A DNA stretch of 64,000 nucleotides, taken from positions 101,383 to 165,382 of the forward strand of contig JANYBV010000028.1 in the NCBI GenBank assembly GCA_025360605.1, read 5' to 3'. The position numbers and the translations under genes are program-made. The notes below the pieces were generated by a model that saw nothing but the letters and a program-made list of their open reading frames with translations, was not told where the DNA came from and did no database searches. The DNA is from Alphaproteobacteria bacterium. Lineage in GTDB: Bacteria > Pseudomonadota > Alphaproteobacteria > Rickettsiales > SXRF01. This document shows positions 1-9,650 of the stretch, piece after piece; the stretch's first letter is position 1; each line of letters starts with the position of its first letter.

Positions 1-9
1 TGGATAAGA

Positions 10-30
10 TGTGAATAACTTTGTGGATAT
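10..30 (-). promoter_or_regulatory. DnaA-box-like cluster at left edge
   Basis: TGTGAATAA at 10-18 is a perfect reverse-strand match to the DnaA box TTATNCACA. TGTGGATAT at 22-30 differs from it at the last base only. The window itself opens with TGGATAA, which would be another box if TG precedes it. A further perfect TGTGAATAA lies at 582-590. Grouped boxes of one orientation suggest a DnaA-bound region, perhaps the edge of an origin, but the flanking sequence is not visible. The matches are seen directly; the role is inferred. Confidence 0.45.
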
Positions 31-137
31 CATCTGGAGGGCTGGATTATTGCATATTTTTGTGATATACCGATCCTCCGGCTTTGACCGGATATAACAT
101 GCTTCATGCGTTTGAGGCTCATACGTTCGGGGGAAAT

Positions 138-539
138 ATGAAAGCACTTCAAAAGTTTGTAACGCCACAACAACTCACTCACCTTCATCACCTGATTGGC
201 AACGATATGTGCCGCGCGGTGGATATGTGGGTCTCTAAAAATAAAGTGTCAGCGCGTGAACATGCCCAGTTGCGTGAGGCGAAATCGCTGGTTGGCAGCC
301 TCAAATACCCTGATTTCATTCAGGCGGTCCGCATGGACGAGATGCTCTGGGCGCTGAAATGGTTTCAAGAACGCCTTGAATCGCTGCATAGCAAACTGTT
401 TGATCAGGCTGCACAGATGCTGGGTGCAAGCCTGAATGAGGCGCACCCGTTGCCGCATGACCTTGAACGCCGCATTGCTAACGAATTAGTGATTGTAAGC
501 CGCGTTGAAACGGCAGTTCCCCTCAAGGAAGCTGTGTAG
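138..539 (+). CDS. hypothetical protein
   Basis: I do not recognise this protein of about 133 residues. It is predicted soluble and mainly helical, with no signal peptide or membrane segment and no catalytic motif that I can name. I chose the ATG at 138 because a GGGGGAAA purine stretch lies just before it; an upstream in-frame ATG at 84 would add 18 residues. It is the first gene after the DnaA-box-like sequences and is transcribed rightward, away from them. A 144-base gap with a DnaA-box match follows it. Confidence 0.6.
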   Translation: MKALQKFVTPQQLTHLHHLIGNDMCRAVDMWVSKNKVSAREHAQLREAKSLVGSLKYPDFIQAVRMDEMLWALKWFQERLESLHSKLFDQAAQMLGASLNEAHPLPHDLERRIANELVIVSRVETAVPLKEAV

Positions 540-581
540 TTTCCTTAGTTTTCAGTGGGTTAATAATTAATATGTGTTTAC

Positions 582-590
582 TGTGAATAA
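582..590 (-). promoter_or_regulatory. isolated perfect DnaA box
   Basis: TGTGAATAA is the reverse complement of TTATTCACA, an exact match to the DnaA consensus. It has the same orientation as the box at 10-18 and lies in the AT-rich 540-683 gap. That gap also holds a TATAAT hexamer at 637-642, upstream of the gene at 684. It could be a DnaA-regulated promoter or an origin outlier; a chance match to a nine-base motif cannot be excluded. Confidence 0.35.
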
Positions 591-683
591 TGATTTCAGG
601 GCGTAATTGTTAATATCGCTTTAGTGACTGTAACGCTATAATGGCCTTAGAAAAATCTGACTATTTTTCCAAAGGAGTGGTTT

Positions 684-1784
684 ATGGCAAGCGGTCTGGA
701 TTCACAAAGCGCCAAGCGTGATTTAGCTACACACAGCCTCACAATCGAAAAAATTGCCCAGACTCCCCTCGGTGAGGAAACAGGTGTCATTGCAACACCT
801 GAGAGCATGGACCCGCAGCTCAATCCCGACCTGCGTCAGGCGCTCAAAATATACAGCAAGCATTACCTCACGGAAGAAGACGGTATTCCGGGTGAAGGCG
901 AGGGCATCAACGATGTCATGCTGCCGCGACTGCGCGGCGAAGACCCGAACGTCAAGGCCGTCACCACCTATGCCATGAAGGGCGACGATGGTGTGGTCCA
1001 CGGCGTTGCATTTGTGGAAACCTATGAAATCAATGAGTCGAAGAAGGGCGAAGAACCTTTAAAGGGCCTCGTGCATCTGCTCACCTATGCCGCCACCGAG
1101 CCTCCTTATAACGACTATGAACATAACGCCGCTTTCCACGCGGGGATTGTCGAGGGCGTAAAGCAGATCGACAAGGATCTGGGGTATGATGGCAACACCG
1201 TCATCACGTCCGAGGTAAACTCCTTCCGCGATTATGAAGGCAAGCCCACGAGCAATAAAATGGACGTGGAGTTCGAAATTAAATCAGGCCTCAAGCGCGC
1301 CGAGCGCGAGGTGTACAATCTGGGCGGTTCGCCGGACATTATTGCTCTGGATGGCCGTTATAACAATATCAATATCCTGCAAATTCCGTACACGCCGCCC
1401 GAGCTGGGTGATGATGACGGTGAGAAACACGGGCATCTGAAGGATGCCAAGGCGATTTCACGGTTGCTGAAAAACGAGTATGCGTTCAACGGGGAAGGTG
1501 AACCATTATTCCTGACCGCCGAAAACACCGACGGTAGCAAACTAACTGCTGAACAGCTTGAATTACAAGCGGCTTTCCAGAAACAGCTGGTGGTGAGTGT
1601 GGCACGTGACCGCGGGTTGACCGACAAGCAACTGGTGTTGGATGCGCGTTCGCTCAATGAAGCCGGCTTCCGTTCGATGGATGAGGCCTATGAAACCCTC
1701 ACCAAACGTGCCAAAGGCGAAGGCAAGACCTCTGCCAGCATTCCACCACGCCGTACCAGCTGGGTTGTTGGCGGCGAGTCATAA
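684..1784 (+). CDS. hypothetical protein, 366 aa
   Basis: This is a soluble acidic protein without signal peptide or membrane segments. Residues about 90-165 read strand-strand-helix (VHGVAFVETYEI, then GLVHLLTYAATEPPYND, then a helix). That order vaguely resembles the core of GNAT acetyltransferases, but I see no convincing acetyl-CoA loop, so this is only a hint. The C-terminus is basic and proline-rich and looks disordered. The start is well supported by AAGGAG eight bases before the ATG, and a TATAAT hexamer at 637-642 may be its -10 element. It stands alone before the tRNA gene. Confidence 0.7.
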   Translation: MASGLDSQSAKRDLATHSLTIEKIAQTPLGEETGVIATPESMDPQLNPDLRQALKIYSKHYLTEEDGIPGEGEGINDVMLPRLRGEDPNVKAVTTYAMKGDDGVVHGVAFVETYEINESKKGEEPLKGLVHLLTYAATEPPYNDYEHNAAFHAGIVEGVKQIDKDLGYDGNTVITSEVNSFRDYEGKPTSNKMDVEFEIKSGLKRAEREVYNLGGSPDIIALDGRYNNINILQIPYTPPELGDDDGEKHGHLKDAKAISRLLKNEYAFNGEGEPLFLTAENTDGSKLTAEQLELQAAFQKQLVVSVARDRGLTDKQLVLDARSLNEAGFRSMDEAYETLTKRAKGEGKTSASIPPRRTSWVVGGES

Positions 1785-1912
1785 CTCCCGCTATCGGCAG
1801 AATTCCTCATATCTGGGGTTTATGTCGGAGCATTTTCCAGAAATTACTTGCGCCTTTCACCGGTTTATTGCTATCAATAGCACCCTTTTACGCGAAAAAG
1901 GCCGCCTTGCTG

Positions 1913-1931
1913 CGCCTGAGAATATCAGGCG
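1913..1931. repeat. small hairpin before tRNA-Val
   Basis: CGCCTGA (1913-1919) and TCAGGCG (1925-1931) form a perfect 7-bp stem around a 5-base loop. No T-run follows, so it is not a classic intrinsic terminator. It sits 27 bases before the tRNA and could end the upstream transcript or be part of the tRNA precursor. The rest of 1785-1958 shows no gene. Confidence 0.35.
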
Positions 1932-1958
1932 GCAACCAACGTAAGGCGTGATTTTTGG

Positions 1959-2035
1959 GGGCGGTTAGCTCAGTTGGTTAGAGCGCCACGTTGACATCGT
2001 GGAGGTCGGAGGTTCGAGTCCTCTACCGCCCACCA
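1959..2035 (+). tRNA. tRNA-Val(GAC)
   Basis: A full cloverleaf is visible. The acceptor stem is GGGCGGT/ACCGCCC, the D-arm GCTC/GAGC, the anticodon stem CCACG/CGTGG with loop TTGACAT, and the T-arm GGAGG/CCTCT with TTCGAGT. The discriminator A is followed by an encoded CCA end. Anticodon GAC (1993-1995) reads GUC/GUU valine codons. It is followed 12 bases later by the 3' end of the converging chemoreceptor gene. Confidence 0.97.
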
Positions 2036-2047
2036 GTTTTACTCCAC

Positions 2048-4108
2048 TCACGCCCTGATGGTGCTAAGGAATTCATCCACTTTTTGTTTCAGCGTGACGG
2101 ACTGGGTATTGAGGCTCTTGGCGGATTCCAGCACCTGCTGGGCCGTCTGGCCTGTTTTTTCCGCACCTTCCTGAACAGAGATCATATTCTGGGAAATTTC
2201 CTGCGTGCTGTTGGAGGTACGGATAATGTTGCTGGCGATTTCATTGGTGACGGCGGATTGTTCTTCTACCGCCGCTGCCACTGCCGAGGTGCTTTCCGAC
2301 ACATGCCCGATAATGCCGATAATTTTCATCACGGAATCCACCGAGGACGTTGTCGCCACCTGCATTTCATTGATCTGGGCGGTAATTTCTTCGGTTGCCT
2401 TGGCCACCTGATTGGCAAGGTTTTTGACCTCGCTGGCAACTACTGCAAAGCCTTTTCCGGCGTCACCGGCACGTGCCGATTCAATGGTGGCATTCAGCGC
2501 CAGCAGATTAATCTGACCGGCGATGCTGGTGATCACCTCGATAATCTGGCTTACCTTTTTGGATTTTTCGGCGAGTGATTCAATAATATGCTGTGCATCT
2601 TCAGCGGTAGCGGACGCCTCGCTGGCGATACTGTTGGAGCGTTGGGTTTGTGCGCTGATTTCGCGGATAGAAGCCGTAAGCTCCTCCGCTGCTGCTGCCA
2701 CCTGCGAGGAGGTGTGCGCTGCTTCATTGGAAAGGTTGGCAACCGATACCGAGCGCTGCTTGGTGTCGGCGGAGATCTGGGTCACGCTCTGCGCGCCTGA
2801 TTGCATCTGTACGGCAGAGCTTGCCACCTGAGCCACCACAACCTTGATGGAGGATTCAAACGTGTCCGCCATGGTGTGCATGGCCTCGCGTTTTTGCTGC
2901 TCGGCGATGGCTTTCTGGTTTTCCTGTTTCTTTATCATGCGCGCGTTGTCGGCGGCTTTTTTGTTTACATCCGCTTCCAGCTCTTCGATTTTTAGTTTTA
3001 CGATGCGGGCGCTGCGCTGCAAGATAGCCCAGATGGCGGAGCCGAGTGCAGTAAGCAGGGCTGCAAACCCGTAACCGGCTAATTTAAAATTCTGCACGGC
3101 CTTGGCATCACCGCTGTTGAGAAACTTATCATCGGGATAGCCCACCCACAGCGACCATTTGCTGCGAGGGTCGGTGGTTTCTACCGGAACCACGGTCGAA
3201 AACAGCAAATTAGGATCAGGTTTTATCTGTTTCAGCCATTCAGCAGATTGCTGTTCTTGCCCTGCTTCTTTGGCAAGTATGGTATATTGGTAGGTATCGT
3301 TCACCAGTGCCACGTTGGTGGTGGGCATCATTCCCTTAATAGTGTTGTTACGAATAACAGCCGTTATGGCTCCTTTTAATAGCCCGTCCGGTCCATAAAA
3401 CGGCACCGACATCACTGCACCAGCGCGGTCGGTATCCTTGTGGGTTTTTTTGTAATCGTCATTATCGCAGGTCAACACTTCCGATCCGCTGATAAACGGC
3501 AAATTGAGATTCACGAATTTTTTGTTATCAGGATAGTGCTGCTTCAGATAGGTCATGTGCTCCTTCAGCAGTTTGTACTCATAAATTTCTACTTCTGGCA
3601 TTTTCTCAGCCATCTCCACCGAAGTGACAGGGGGTTTGGCTGCTTCCGGTTTGGTGGGGTCAGGAACTTTACCGTCATACATAAGGATAGGTTCTTCAAG
3701 ACCGCCAGTTTCGGGATCAATCTGCTCAGGCTCAATATCCACCGGCACGATGTAAATTTCCGATACCGAGACGTTGCTGACCATGTTGTTATATATCTGG
3801 ACGATGGATTCATGAGCGTTGGCATCAAGGTTTTTGCCGTGACGGTCGATGTTTTGAACCCCCGGAAGCAAACCGATGGTGCGGATGCCCTGATAGAGCT
3901 GTTTAAAGGAATACGTTATATTTTTGGCAGCAAGATAGGCTTCGGCTTGTGAGTTGGTTTTATAGCGCTCCATGGCGGTTTCGAGGTCTTTGGTGCTTTT
4001 CATATGCACTAACAGCGCAAGGCCGGCGCCGAAGGCAAAAATGCCGATATAGCCTAAGTAATTTTTGTTGAACAACGACGCTTTGGAGGCGTTTTCAGCG
4101 TAATCCAT
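2048..4108 (-). CDS. methyl-accepting chemotaxis protein
   Basis: This inner-membrane chemoreceptor would pass ligand state to CheA/CheW and so to the flagellum. The order is a membrane helix (about 19-36), a large periplasmic sensor region (about 37-340), a second membrane helix (about 341-363), a charged coiled coil, and a C-terminal signalling domain. The highly conserved hairpin tip is at about 523-555, including INLLALNATIESARAGD. I see no clear HAMP domain after the second helix; a short charged helix takes its place. The protein ends in the usual VDEFLSTIRA-like tail without a CheR pentapeptide. The sensor resembles long Cache-type domains in layout, but this is inferred. Confidence 0.93.
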   Translation of the reverse strand: MDYAENASKASLFNKNYLGYIGIFAFGAGLALLVHMKSTKDLETAMERYKTNSQAEAYLAAKNITYSFKQLYQGIRTIGLLPGVQNIDRHGKNLDANAHESIVQIYNNMVSNVSVSEIYIVPVDIEPEQIDPETGGLEEPILMYDGKVPDPTKPEAAKPPVTSVEMAEKMPEVEIYEYKLLKEHMTYLKQHYPDNKKFVNLNLPFISGSEVLTCDNDDYKKTHKDTDRAGAVMSVPFYGPDGLLKGAITAVIRNNTIKGMMPTTNVALVNDTYQYTILAKEAGQEQQSAEWLKQIKPDPNLLFSTVVPVETTDPRSKWSLWVGYPDDKFLNSGDAKAVQNFKLAGYGFAALLTALGSAIWAILQRSARIVKLKIEELEADVNKKAADNARMIKKQENQKAIAEQQKREAMHTMADTFESSIKVVVAQVASSAVQMQSGAQSVTQISADTKQRSVSVANLSNEAAHTSSQVAAAAEELTASIREISAQTQRSNSIASEASATAEDAQHIIESLAEKSKKVSQIIEVITSIAGQINLLALNATIESARAGDAGKGFAVVASEVKNLANQVAKATEEITAQINEMQVATTSSVDSVMKIIGIIGHVSESTSAVAAAVEEQSAVTNEIASNIIRTSNSTQEISQNMISVQEGAEKTGQTAQQVLESAKSLNTQSVTLKQKVDEFLSTIRA

Positions 4109-4174
4109 ATTTCAGTCCTGATGTATTTTTTTGTTGCTATAGCCTACGCGTAACAAAAAAAGACTAACGTAGCG

Positions 4175-4918
4175 TTAATATTGCTTTAGGGTGCAGGAGG
4201 TTTTGGGGCTGAGTACAATGCCGATTATCATGGCAGTGGCAATCACTGCCGAAGAACTCAGGCGGCTTAAATCAAGCCCGCCATCATGGAGCGGTTTGGT
4301 CAGCAGGTCACCCACCACAGCGCCCAGCGGGCGGGTGAGAATAAAGCCCGCCCAGAATAGTAGGGTGCGGGAGATTTTTGTGTAGTAATACGCGATGGCG
4401 ATGAAGGAAAGTATGGTTAAAAACACCAGCGTGCTTCCATCATAGCCTAGACCGGAAGAATCAGCGGTAAAATCACCGAGTGCCGTTCCCAGCGTGTTGG
4501 AAAATAAAATGGTGATCCAGTAAAACGATTCCACCTTGGGTGAGTTGATACGGGCGACGCTCACTGAGCCAAGGCAAAAGCGCCACAGGCCGAGTGATGA
4601 CATGAGTAGCGTTAGCAAGATGATGACACCGCCGACATACTCCAAGCCCAGCGAGCGGTCGGCATAATCGGCCATGGTGGTGCCTGCGGTGGTGGTGGCA
4701 ACGATCACGCTCCAGTATAAAAAACGGTGGAACGATTTAGCTGCGACCTGCGCCGTAACACAGATAAGGAAAATACTAAAAAAGATAGCCGTGCTGGTTG
4801 CATACCCCAATTCAAGGGTCATCGAAACAGCATCGCCACCAGTTTCACCCAGTGTGGTAGCCAGAATTTTGATGAGCCAGAACGCAATGGTTATTTCAGG
4901 TATTTTGCTCATTTTCAT
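4175..4918 (-). CDS. four-repeat membrane protein (COG4705-like)
   Basis: This polytopic inner-membrane protein of about 247 residues has four related units, each a GxxxGD-like motif followed by paired hydrophobic helices: GETGGD (about 24-29), GTTMADYAD (79-87), GTALGDFTAD (144-153) and GAVVGDLLTK (199-208). The layout fits the uncharacterised membrane-anchored family COG4705. Acidic residues inside membrane repeats suggest ion or metal handling, but no substrate can be named. I chose the ATG at 4918; the open frame reaches 5044, but that extension is not hydrophobic or conserved-looking. It lies downstream of the 5072 gene's divergent promoter region. Confidence 0.75.
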   Translation of the reverse strand: MKMSKIPEITIAFWLIKILATTLGETGGDAVSMTLELGYATSTAIFFSIFLICVTAQVAAKSFHRFLYWSVIVATTTAGTTMADYADRSLGLEYVGGVIILLTLLMSSLGLWRFCLGSVSVARINSPKVESFYWITILFSNTLGTALGDFTADSSGLGYDGSTLVFLTILSFIAIAYYYTKISRTLLFWAGFILTRPLGAVVGDLLTKPLHDGGLDLSRLSSSAVIATAMIIGIVLSPKTSCTLKQY

Positions 4919-5071
4919 ATTCTGATGATAAGTATTATACTGAAATATATTAATATTAGTGATTTTATAAGTATAAAACGTAATGCAATTGTCACACATG
5001 TAATGCCGTATGAGGTTATAATACAAAAACTCAGGCTTGTACATTGAAGCTGTTGGAAGGGAGAGTGCCGT

Positions 5072-6043
5072 ATGGTTATGATCAATGAAGTGTCCCCTAA
5101 AAAACTTAAGGACAAAACCGCCGAGGCGCTCAATCTGGAAGTGTATAAACTAGAGAACTGGTTTTATCGTGTCGGAGCGAAAGCATTGGGATGGGACGAG
5201 CAGGAAGCACGCTCGCACAATTTTGCTCTCAGGTTGATGCATGATGCCAACGAGGTAGACTCTAAGAAATCAAGAGCAAGAAAAGCCCACGAGGATGTCT
5301 ATTTAAAAGACGAAATAATACCCAAGCCGCACATTGTCACCGATGCGGAAAGTTTTTTCATGGAAGCCAAAATGTTTCTCAGTTGCAGGCAGCTTCATGG
5401 AAAAAATGAACTAAGCGATGATCGTATGGCGGCGGCATCGACCCGTTTACAAAAGCACTATGATCATTTGGTTGCTGTGTGCAAACACCATGATCCTGAA
5501 ATGGAAGATCCACCGTTTGTCGGTCTTTTGCGCAATGTTGAAGCGGCCTTCCGCATCAGCTTGAGCGATACACCGGTGCGTGTTGCGGACGTGGGCGGCG
5601 ACCTAACGGGATACGAATACAAACCGCAGAAAAGGCCGCATCCTTTATTTTCTAAGAAGGGCAGGGAGCTGGGGCGCTATCGCCGCGATTTCCTCAACGA
5701 ATTGAAACGCGATGAGGTAGACACCTTATCTGTCAAGTTGCTGATGCACTGGCCTGAACTTCCGGCAAAGCTTTCTGTAAAAGCAGGGGATATCATTGCT
5801 GAGGCACGTTCCGAGCTGGTCGATACCATGGTAGCGCAGCATAATGAGCCTGCATATGTGCCTGCATCAGGTTACACGGCGGATGATATTGTGGAAAAAT
5901 TCATCATGGCTCCGTTACAAGAAGGAACCCACCTGAGTGGAGACGATGTGCGGTATCTGGCCGATGGGCATAAACAGGCGGTGGCAGAGGCCATCGGCAA
6001 GGTGCAGCGCCATCTGGAAAAACATCGCAGCGCACAGCTTTAG
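5072..6043 (+). CDS. hypothetical protein, 323 aa
   Basis: I do not recognise this protein. It is soluble, strongly charged and mostly helical, with a basic proline patch ([10 protein letters not shown]) near residues 185-195 and no enzyme motif I can name. GGAAGGGAG about ten bases upstream supports the ATG at 5072; a second in-frame ATG follows at 5078. It is divergent from the four-repeat membrane protein, and its stop overlaps the stop of ispH on the other strand by three bases, so the two genes converge without an intergenic terminator. Confidence 0.65.
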   Translation: MVMINEVSPKKLKDKTAEALNLEVYKLENWFYRVGAKALGWDEQEARSHNFALRLMHDANEVDSKKSRARKAHEDVYLKDEIIPKPHIVTDAESFFMEAKMFLSCRQLHGKNELSDDRMAAASTRLQKHYDHLVAVCKHHDPEMEDPPFVGLLRNVEAAFRISLSDTPVRVADVGGDLTGYEYKPQKRPHPLFSKKGRELGRYRRDFLNELKRDEVDTLSVKLLMHWPELPAKLSVKAGDIIAEARSELVDTMVAQHNEPAYVPASGYTADDIVEKFIMAPLQEGTHLSGDDVRYLADGHKQAVAEAIGKVQRHLEKHRSAQL

Positions 6044-7017
6044 TGCTGGCCGGTGGCCTTTGGAGTGAGTCTCAGCAGTTGTTCTCCGGTTACTTCCGGC
6101 GGTAGTTTGAAACGGGTATTTTCGGCTTCGCCCTCCATCGTATCCACCCGCGTCGTCCGCAGGCGGCCAATGGCATCCACCACACCCTGCACCAGATGTT
6201 CCGGTGCCGAGGCTCCGGCGGTGATGCCCACGCTTGCTATCGTGTCAAACCAGTGCGGCTGAAGGCTTTTTGCATCATCAATCAGATAAGCGGTGATGCC
6301 GATTTCAGCGGCAAGGTCGCGTAGGCGGTTGGAGTTGGAGCTGTTGGCCGATCCCACCACCAGTAGTAAATCCACCTGTTGCGCCAGTTCGCGCACGGCA
6401 TTCTGGCGGTTTTGTGTGGCATAGCAGATATCGCGCAGCTCGGGGCCGGTGATGGACGGGAAGCGGCTTTTGAGGGCAGTGATAATGTCTTTGGTATCAT
6501 CCACTGATAAAGTGGTTTGCGTTACATACGATAATTTTTCAGGGTCGCGCACCTGTAATGCGGCGACATCCTTGGCATCCTGCACCAGCAACACCCCTTG
6601 GCGCACACGCCCGCTGGTTCCCTCGACTTCGGGATGCCCTTCATGGCCGATCAGGATAATCTCGCGCCCGAGTGCTTCGTAACGCTGCGCCTCGCGGTGT
6701 ACTTTGGTCACCAGCGGGCAGGTGGCATCGATAACGGGCAGTTCACGCAAACGCGCACTGTTCTCTACTTTTTCGGAGATACCGTGGGCGGAGAATACCG
6801 TGATGGCCCCATCGGGGATTTCATCAACTTCGCCGACAAACACCACGCCCTTGGCGCGCAGATCATCCACCACCCACTTATTATGCACAATTTCATGGCG
6901 CACATAAACGGGCGGGCCATACAGTGTCAGCGCCCGTTCGACAATTTCAATCGCACGGTCAACGCCGGCGCAAAAGCCGCGTGGCTGGGCGAGTATGATG
7001 CGTAATGGTTTGGTCAT
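6040..7017 (-). CDS. ispH: 4-hydroxy-3-methylbut-2-enyl diphosphate reductase
   Basis: This cytoplasmic Fe-S enzyme performs the last step of the MEP isoprenoid pathway, turning HMBPP into IPP and DMAPP. All three cluster cysteines are present: [12 protein letters not shown] (Cys16), [11 protein letters not shown] and [10 protein letters not shown]. The proton-relay E-T/S pattern and the [10 protein letters not shown] substrate loop are also present. At 325 residues it has the usual length. I chose the ATG at 7017, which starts one base after the zapE stop; the longer frame up to 7092 only reads back into zapE. It is probably co-transcribed with zapE. Confidence 0.97.
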   Translation of the reverse strand: MTKPLRIILAQPRGFCAGVDRAIEIVERALTLYGPPVYVRHEIVHNKWVVDDLRAKGVVFVGEVDEIPDGAITVFSAHGISEKVENSARLRELPVIDATCPLVTKVHREAQRYEALGREIILIGHEGHPEVEGTSGRVRQGVLLVQDAKDVAALQVRDPEKLSYVTQTTLSVDDTKDIITALKSRFPSITGPELRDICYATQNRQNAVRELAQQVDLLLVVGSANSSNSNRLRDLAAEIGITAYLIDDAKSLQPHWFDTIASVGITAGASAPEHLVQGVVDAIGRLRTTRVDTMEGEAENTRFKLPPEVTGEQLLRLTPKATGQH

Positions 7018-7018
7018 G

Positions 7019-8143
7019 TCACACCTGTACATACGGGTCGGACTGCATTTCTGCCAGCCGCGACACGGTTCGTTGGAATTCAAAGCTGCCATCGCCCTGT
7101 GCGTAAATGGCTTCCGGCGGCACTGCCGCCGTGCAGATGAGCTTTACCCTATGTTCATAGAGCGCGTCAATCAGGGTGATAAAGCGTTTGGCCTCGTTGC
7201 GTTGTTCGGCGGCAAGGGCAGGGATATCCGTTAGGATGACGGTGTCGAGGCGCTTGGCAATGGCCAGATAATCGGCAGGCCCCATGTTGGCGTGGCATAA
7301 CTCGGCAAATGAAAAACGGCCAATTGATTGATTATAAAGTGTAAATTGTGTAGTTCTCCCCTGTACGGCCAGCATATCCTGTTGTGGTGGAATGCCTTGC
7401 GTCAGGCGGTCGATGACATCGGCAAGGAATGCGTTTGCTTCCGCGCCCAGCGGCCAGACATAGCGTTTTTGCAGGGATTTAATCTGGGTCATGCGGTAAT
7501 CGTGGCTGCTGGAGAGCGCCATCACGTCCATTTTCTCATCGATCAGGGCAATGAGTTTGGCAAAGCGTTCGCGCTGCACCCCGCCGGTGTAGAGCGATGC
7601 AGGCGGGTGGTTGGAGGTGCTGACGATGACTACGTCCTGTTCAAAAAGTCCGGTAAAAATACGCTGGATGACCGAGGCATCGACCACATCCGTGGCCTGT
7701 AGCTCGTCAAAGCATAACAGGCGGGTGTTGGCGGCGATTTCACGCGCAAAGGTTGCCACCGGATCACCCTCGTAATTCGTCTGGCTTCGTAGCTCGTGCA
7801 GGCGGCGGTGGGCTTCTTGCATAAAGGCATGGAAATGCACGCGGCGCTTGCGGTTGATTGGCACATTATCGAAAAATAGGTTCATCAGCATAGATTTGCC
7901 GCGCCCGACATTGCCCCAGATATAAAGGCTACGCGGTTGCACGCTTGCGGGTTTGCCAAACAGGCGGCGCAACAGGCTGGCAGCGCCCTCGGGGGCGGCA
8001 TCCGTCAGGCTGTCACTAACCCGTTGTAGCTGCTGCAAAACCAAGCGCTGGGCCTCATCGTTGCAGATGCTGCCGCCAGCCACAAGCTGGTCATAACGGG
8101 ATTGTAGGGAATCGGCAGCGAAAACTTGCTTTTCTGGGGGCAT
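7019..8143 (-). CDS. zapE: cell division protein ZapE (AFG1-type ATPase)
   Basis: This is a P-loop ATPase of the AFG1/ZapE family, linked in E. coli to Z-ring constriction and in mitochondria to protein quality control. The Walker A motif is [16 protein letters not shown] and the Walker B region is [15 protein letters not shown], followed by a sensor stretch [10 protein letters not shown]. Length is 374 residues, normal for the family. I chose the ATG at 8143 over an in-frame TTG at 8179. It opens a two-gene unit with ispH and is divergent from panC across only 47 bases, which must carry both promoters. Confidence 0.94.
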   Translation of the reverse strand: MPPEKQVFAADSLQSRYDQLVAGGSICNDEAQRLVLQQLQRVSDSLTDAAPEGAASLLRRLFGKPASVQPRSLYIWGNVGRGKSMLMNLFFDNVPINRKRRVHFHAFMQEAHRRLHELRSQTNYEGDPVATFAREIAANTRLLCFDELQATDVVDASVIQRIFTGLFEQDVVIVSTSNHPPASLYTGGVQRERFAKLIALIDEKMDVMALSSSHDYRMTQIKSLQKRYVWPLGAEANAFLADVIDRLTQGIPPQQDMLAVQGRTTQFTLYNQSIGRFSFAELCHANMGPADYLAIAKRLDTVILTDIPALAAEQRNEAKRFITLIDALYEHRVKLICTAAVPPEAIYAQGDGSFEFQRTVSRLAEMQSDPYVQV

Positions 8144-8190
8144 TACATTAGAACCATTTTCCCAACTGATATAAAGCAAGCGTAGGCATC

Positions 8191-9042
8191 ATGCAATTAA
8201 CAGTCTCGCAGGACATGGAAAGCTTTCAGGAAGCCCTTGGCGAACTGGCAATGGACGGAAAAACCGTTGCTCTGGTTCCCACGATGGGGGCGTTGCATGC
8301 CGGTCATATAGCCCTCGTCAAGGAGGCCAAAGAGCTGGCCGATGTGGTGGCGGTGTCCATTTTTGTAAACCCCAAGCAGTTTGGGCCAAACGAAGATTTT
8401 TTAAGATATCCCCGCACATTGGAGCGCGATCTTCAGCTTTTGGATGAGGCTGGCGTGACGCTGGTTTATACCCCGACGGTAGAAGATTTATACCCCGAAG
8501 GTTTTTCCACCATTGTCTCGGCTGGCCCGATCGGGGCGATGCTGGAAGGCACATTCCGCACAGGATTTTTTGACGGTGTGGCCACCGTGGTCACGAAATT
8601 ATTATTGCGCACCCTGCCGCAGGTGGCTGTGTTTGGTGAAAAAGATTATCAGCAGCTGTGCGTCATCCGCCGGATTGTGCGCGACCTTGATATTGCGGTG
8701 GAGATTTTTGGTGCCGAAACCGTGCGTGAATCTGACGGGCTGGCGCTGTCGTCGCGCAATGCGTATTTGTCAGCGCAGCAGCGCTCCATCGCGCCGAAGC
8801 TTTTTGAAACCCTCGAGGCGGTGGCGGACGATCTGATTTCCGAAGAAGTCTCCAAGGATGAGGCGTTGGCCAAGGGTATTGATAGGCTCACCGAGTTCGG
8901 GTTCCGTGTCGATTATCTGGAGCTGCGCAAGGAAGACACGCTGGAAGCGCTGGAAACGCTGGATACGGAAGCACGTCTGCTGGTGGCGGCGTGGCTGGGA
9001 AATACGCGTCTGATTGATAATATCGGTATAGGAGTCGAATAA
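8191..9042 (+). CDS. panC: pantothenate synthetase
   Basis: PanC joins pantoate and beta-alanine with ATP to give pantothenate, the coenzyme A precursor. The nucleotidyl-transferase signature is PTMGALHAGH (His36 and His39), followed by FVNPKQFGPNEDF, the pantoate region FFDGVATVVTKLL, KDYQQL, and a SSRNAYLS loop matching the KMSKS-like site. At 283 residues it is of standard length. Its stop overlaps the pyrE start (TAATG), so the pair is translationally coupled. panB is not in the window. Confidence 0.97.
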   Translation: MQLTVSQDMESFQEALGELAMDGKTVALVPTMGALHAGHIALVKEAKELADVVAVSIFVNPKQFGPNEDFLRYPRTLERDLQLLDEAGVTLVYTPTVEDLYPEGFSTIVSAGPIGAMLEGTFRTGFFDGVATVVTKLLLRTLPQVAVFGEKDYQQLCVIRRIVRDLDIAVEIFGAETVRESDGLALSSRNAYLSAQQRSIAPKLFETLEAVADDLISEEVSKDEALAKGIDRLTEFGFRVDYLELRKEDTLEALETLDTEARLLVAAWLGNTRLIDNIGIGVE

Positions 9043-9650
9043 TGGACAAAGAACAGGTCATGAAAGAATTCAAGGATGCGGGTGCGATCCTGACCGGACA
9101 TTTCGTGTTATCCTCTGGTCTGCACAGCTCGATGTACCTGCAATGCGCACGCGTGCTGATGGATGCCAAACGCGGTGACCGCCTGTGTAAAGGTCTTGCC
9201 GACAAATTAAAGCAATGGATGAAAGAATCGGGGCAATCCATTGATATTATTGTTTCTCCCGCTATGGGCGGTGTGGTCGTTGGCTATGAGATGGGGCGCC
9301 AGCTCGATGTACCCGCCATTTTCTGTGAGCGCGTGGACGGCACGTTTGCCCTGCGCCGTGGGTTCAATCTGGAGCAGGGGCAAAAGGTGCTGATCGTCGA
9401 AGATGTCGTGACCACCGGCAAGTCCTCGATGGAGGCGGTCGCCTGTATTAAAGAACATGGCGGTGTACCCGTGGCGGTTGCCAGCCTGATCGACCGCCGC
9501 TCGAAAAACGATGTCAGCCTGACGCTGCCTCTGGTGTCGCTGATGGCGCTCGATATCCCCACCTATAAACCCGATGCCCTGCCGGATGAGCTGAAAGCTA
9601 TCGAAGCCATCAAACCTGGCAGCCGCTTTCTGGCGCAAAAGGCATCATGA
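9042..9650 (+). CDS. pyrE: orotate phosphoribosyltransferase
   Basis: PyrE attaches PRPP to orotate to form OMP in de novo pyrimidine synthesis. The PRPP-binding motif VLIVEDVVTTGKSS is at about 116-129, and the lid region around CERVDGTFALRRGF fits the family. At 202 residues it is normal in length. It overlaps panC at its start and the next gene by four bases at its end, marking one operon with the folate genes. Confidence 0.96.
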   Translation: MDKEQVMKEFKDAGAILTGHFVLSSGLHSSMYLQCARVLMDAKRGDRLCKGLADKLKQWMKESGQSIDIIVSPAMGGVVVGYEMGRQLDVPAIFCERVDGTFALRRGFNLEQGQKVLIVEDVVTTGKSSMEAVACIKEHGGVPVAVASLIDRRSKNDVSLTLPLVSLMALDIPTYKPDALPDELKAIEAIKPGSRFLAQKAS

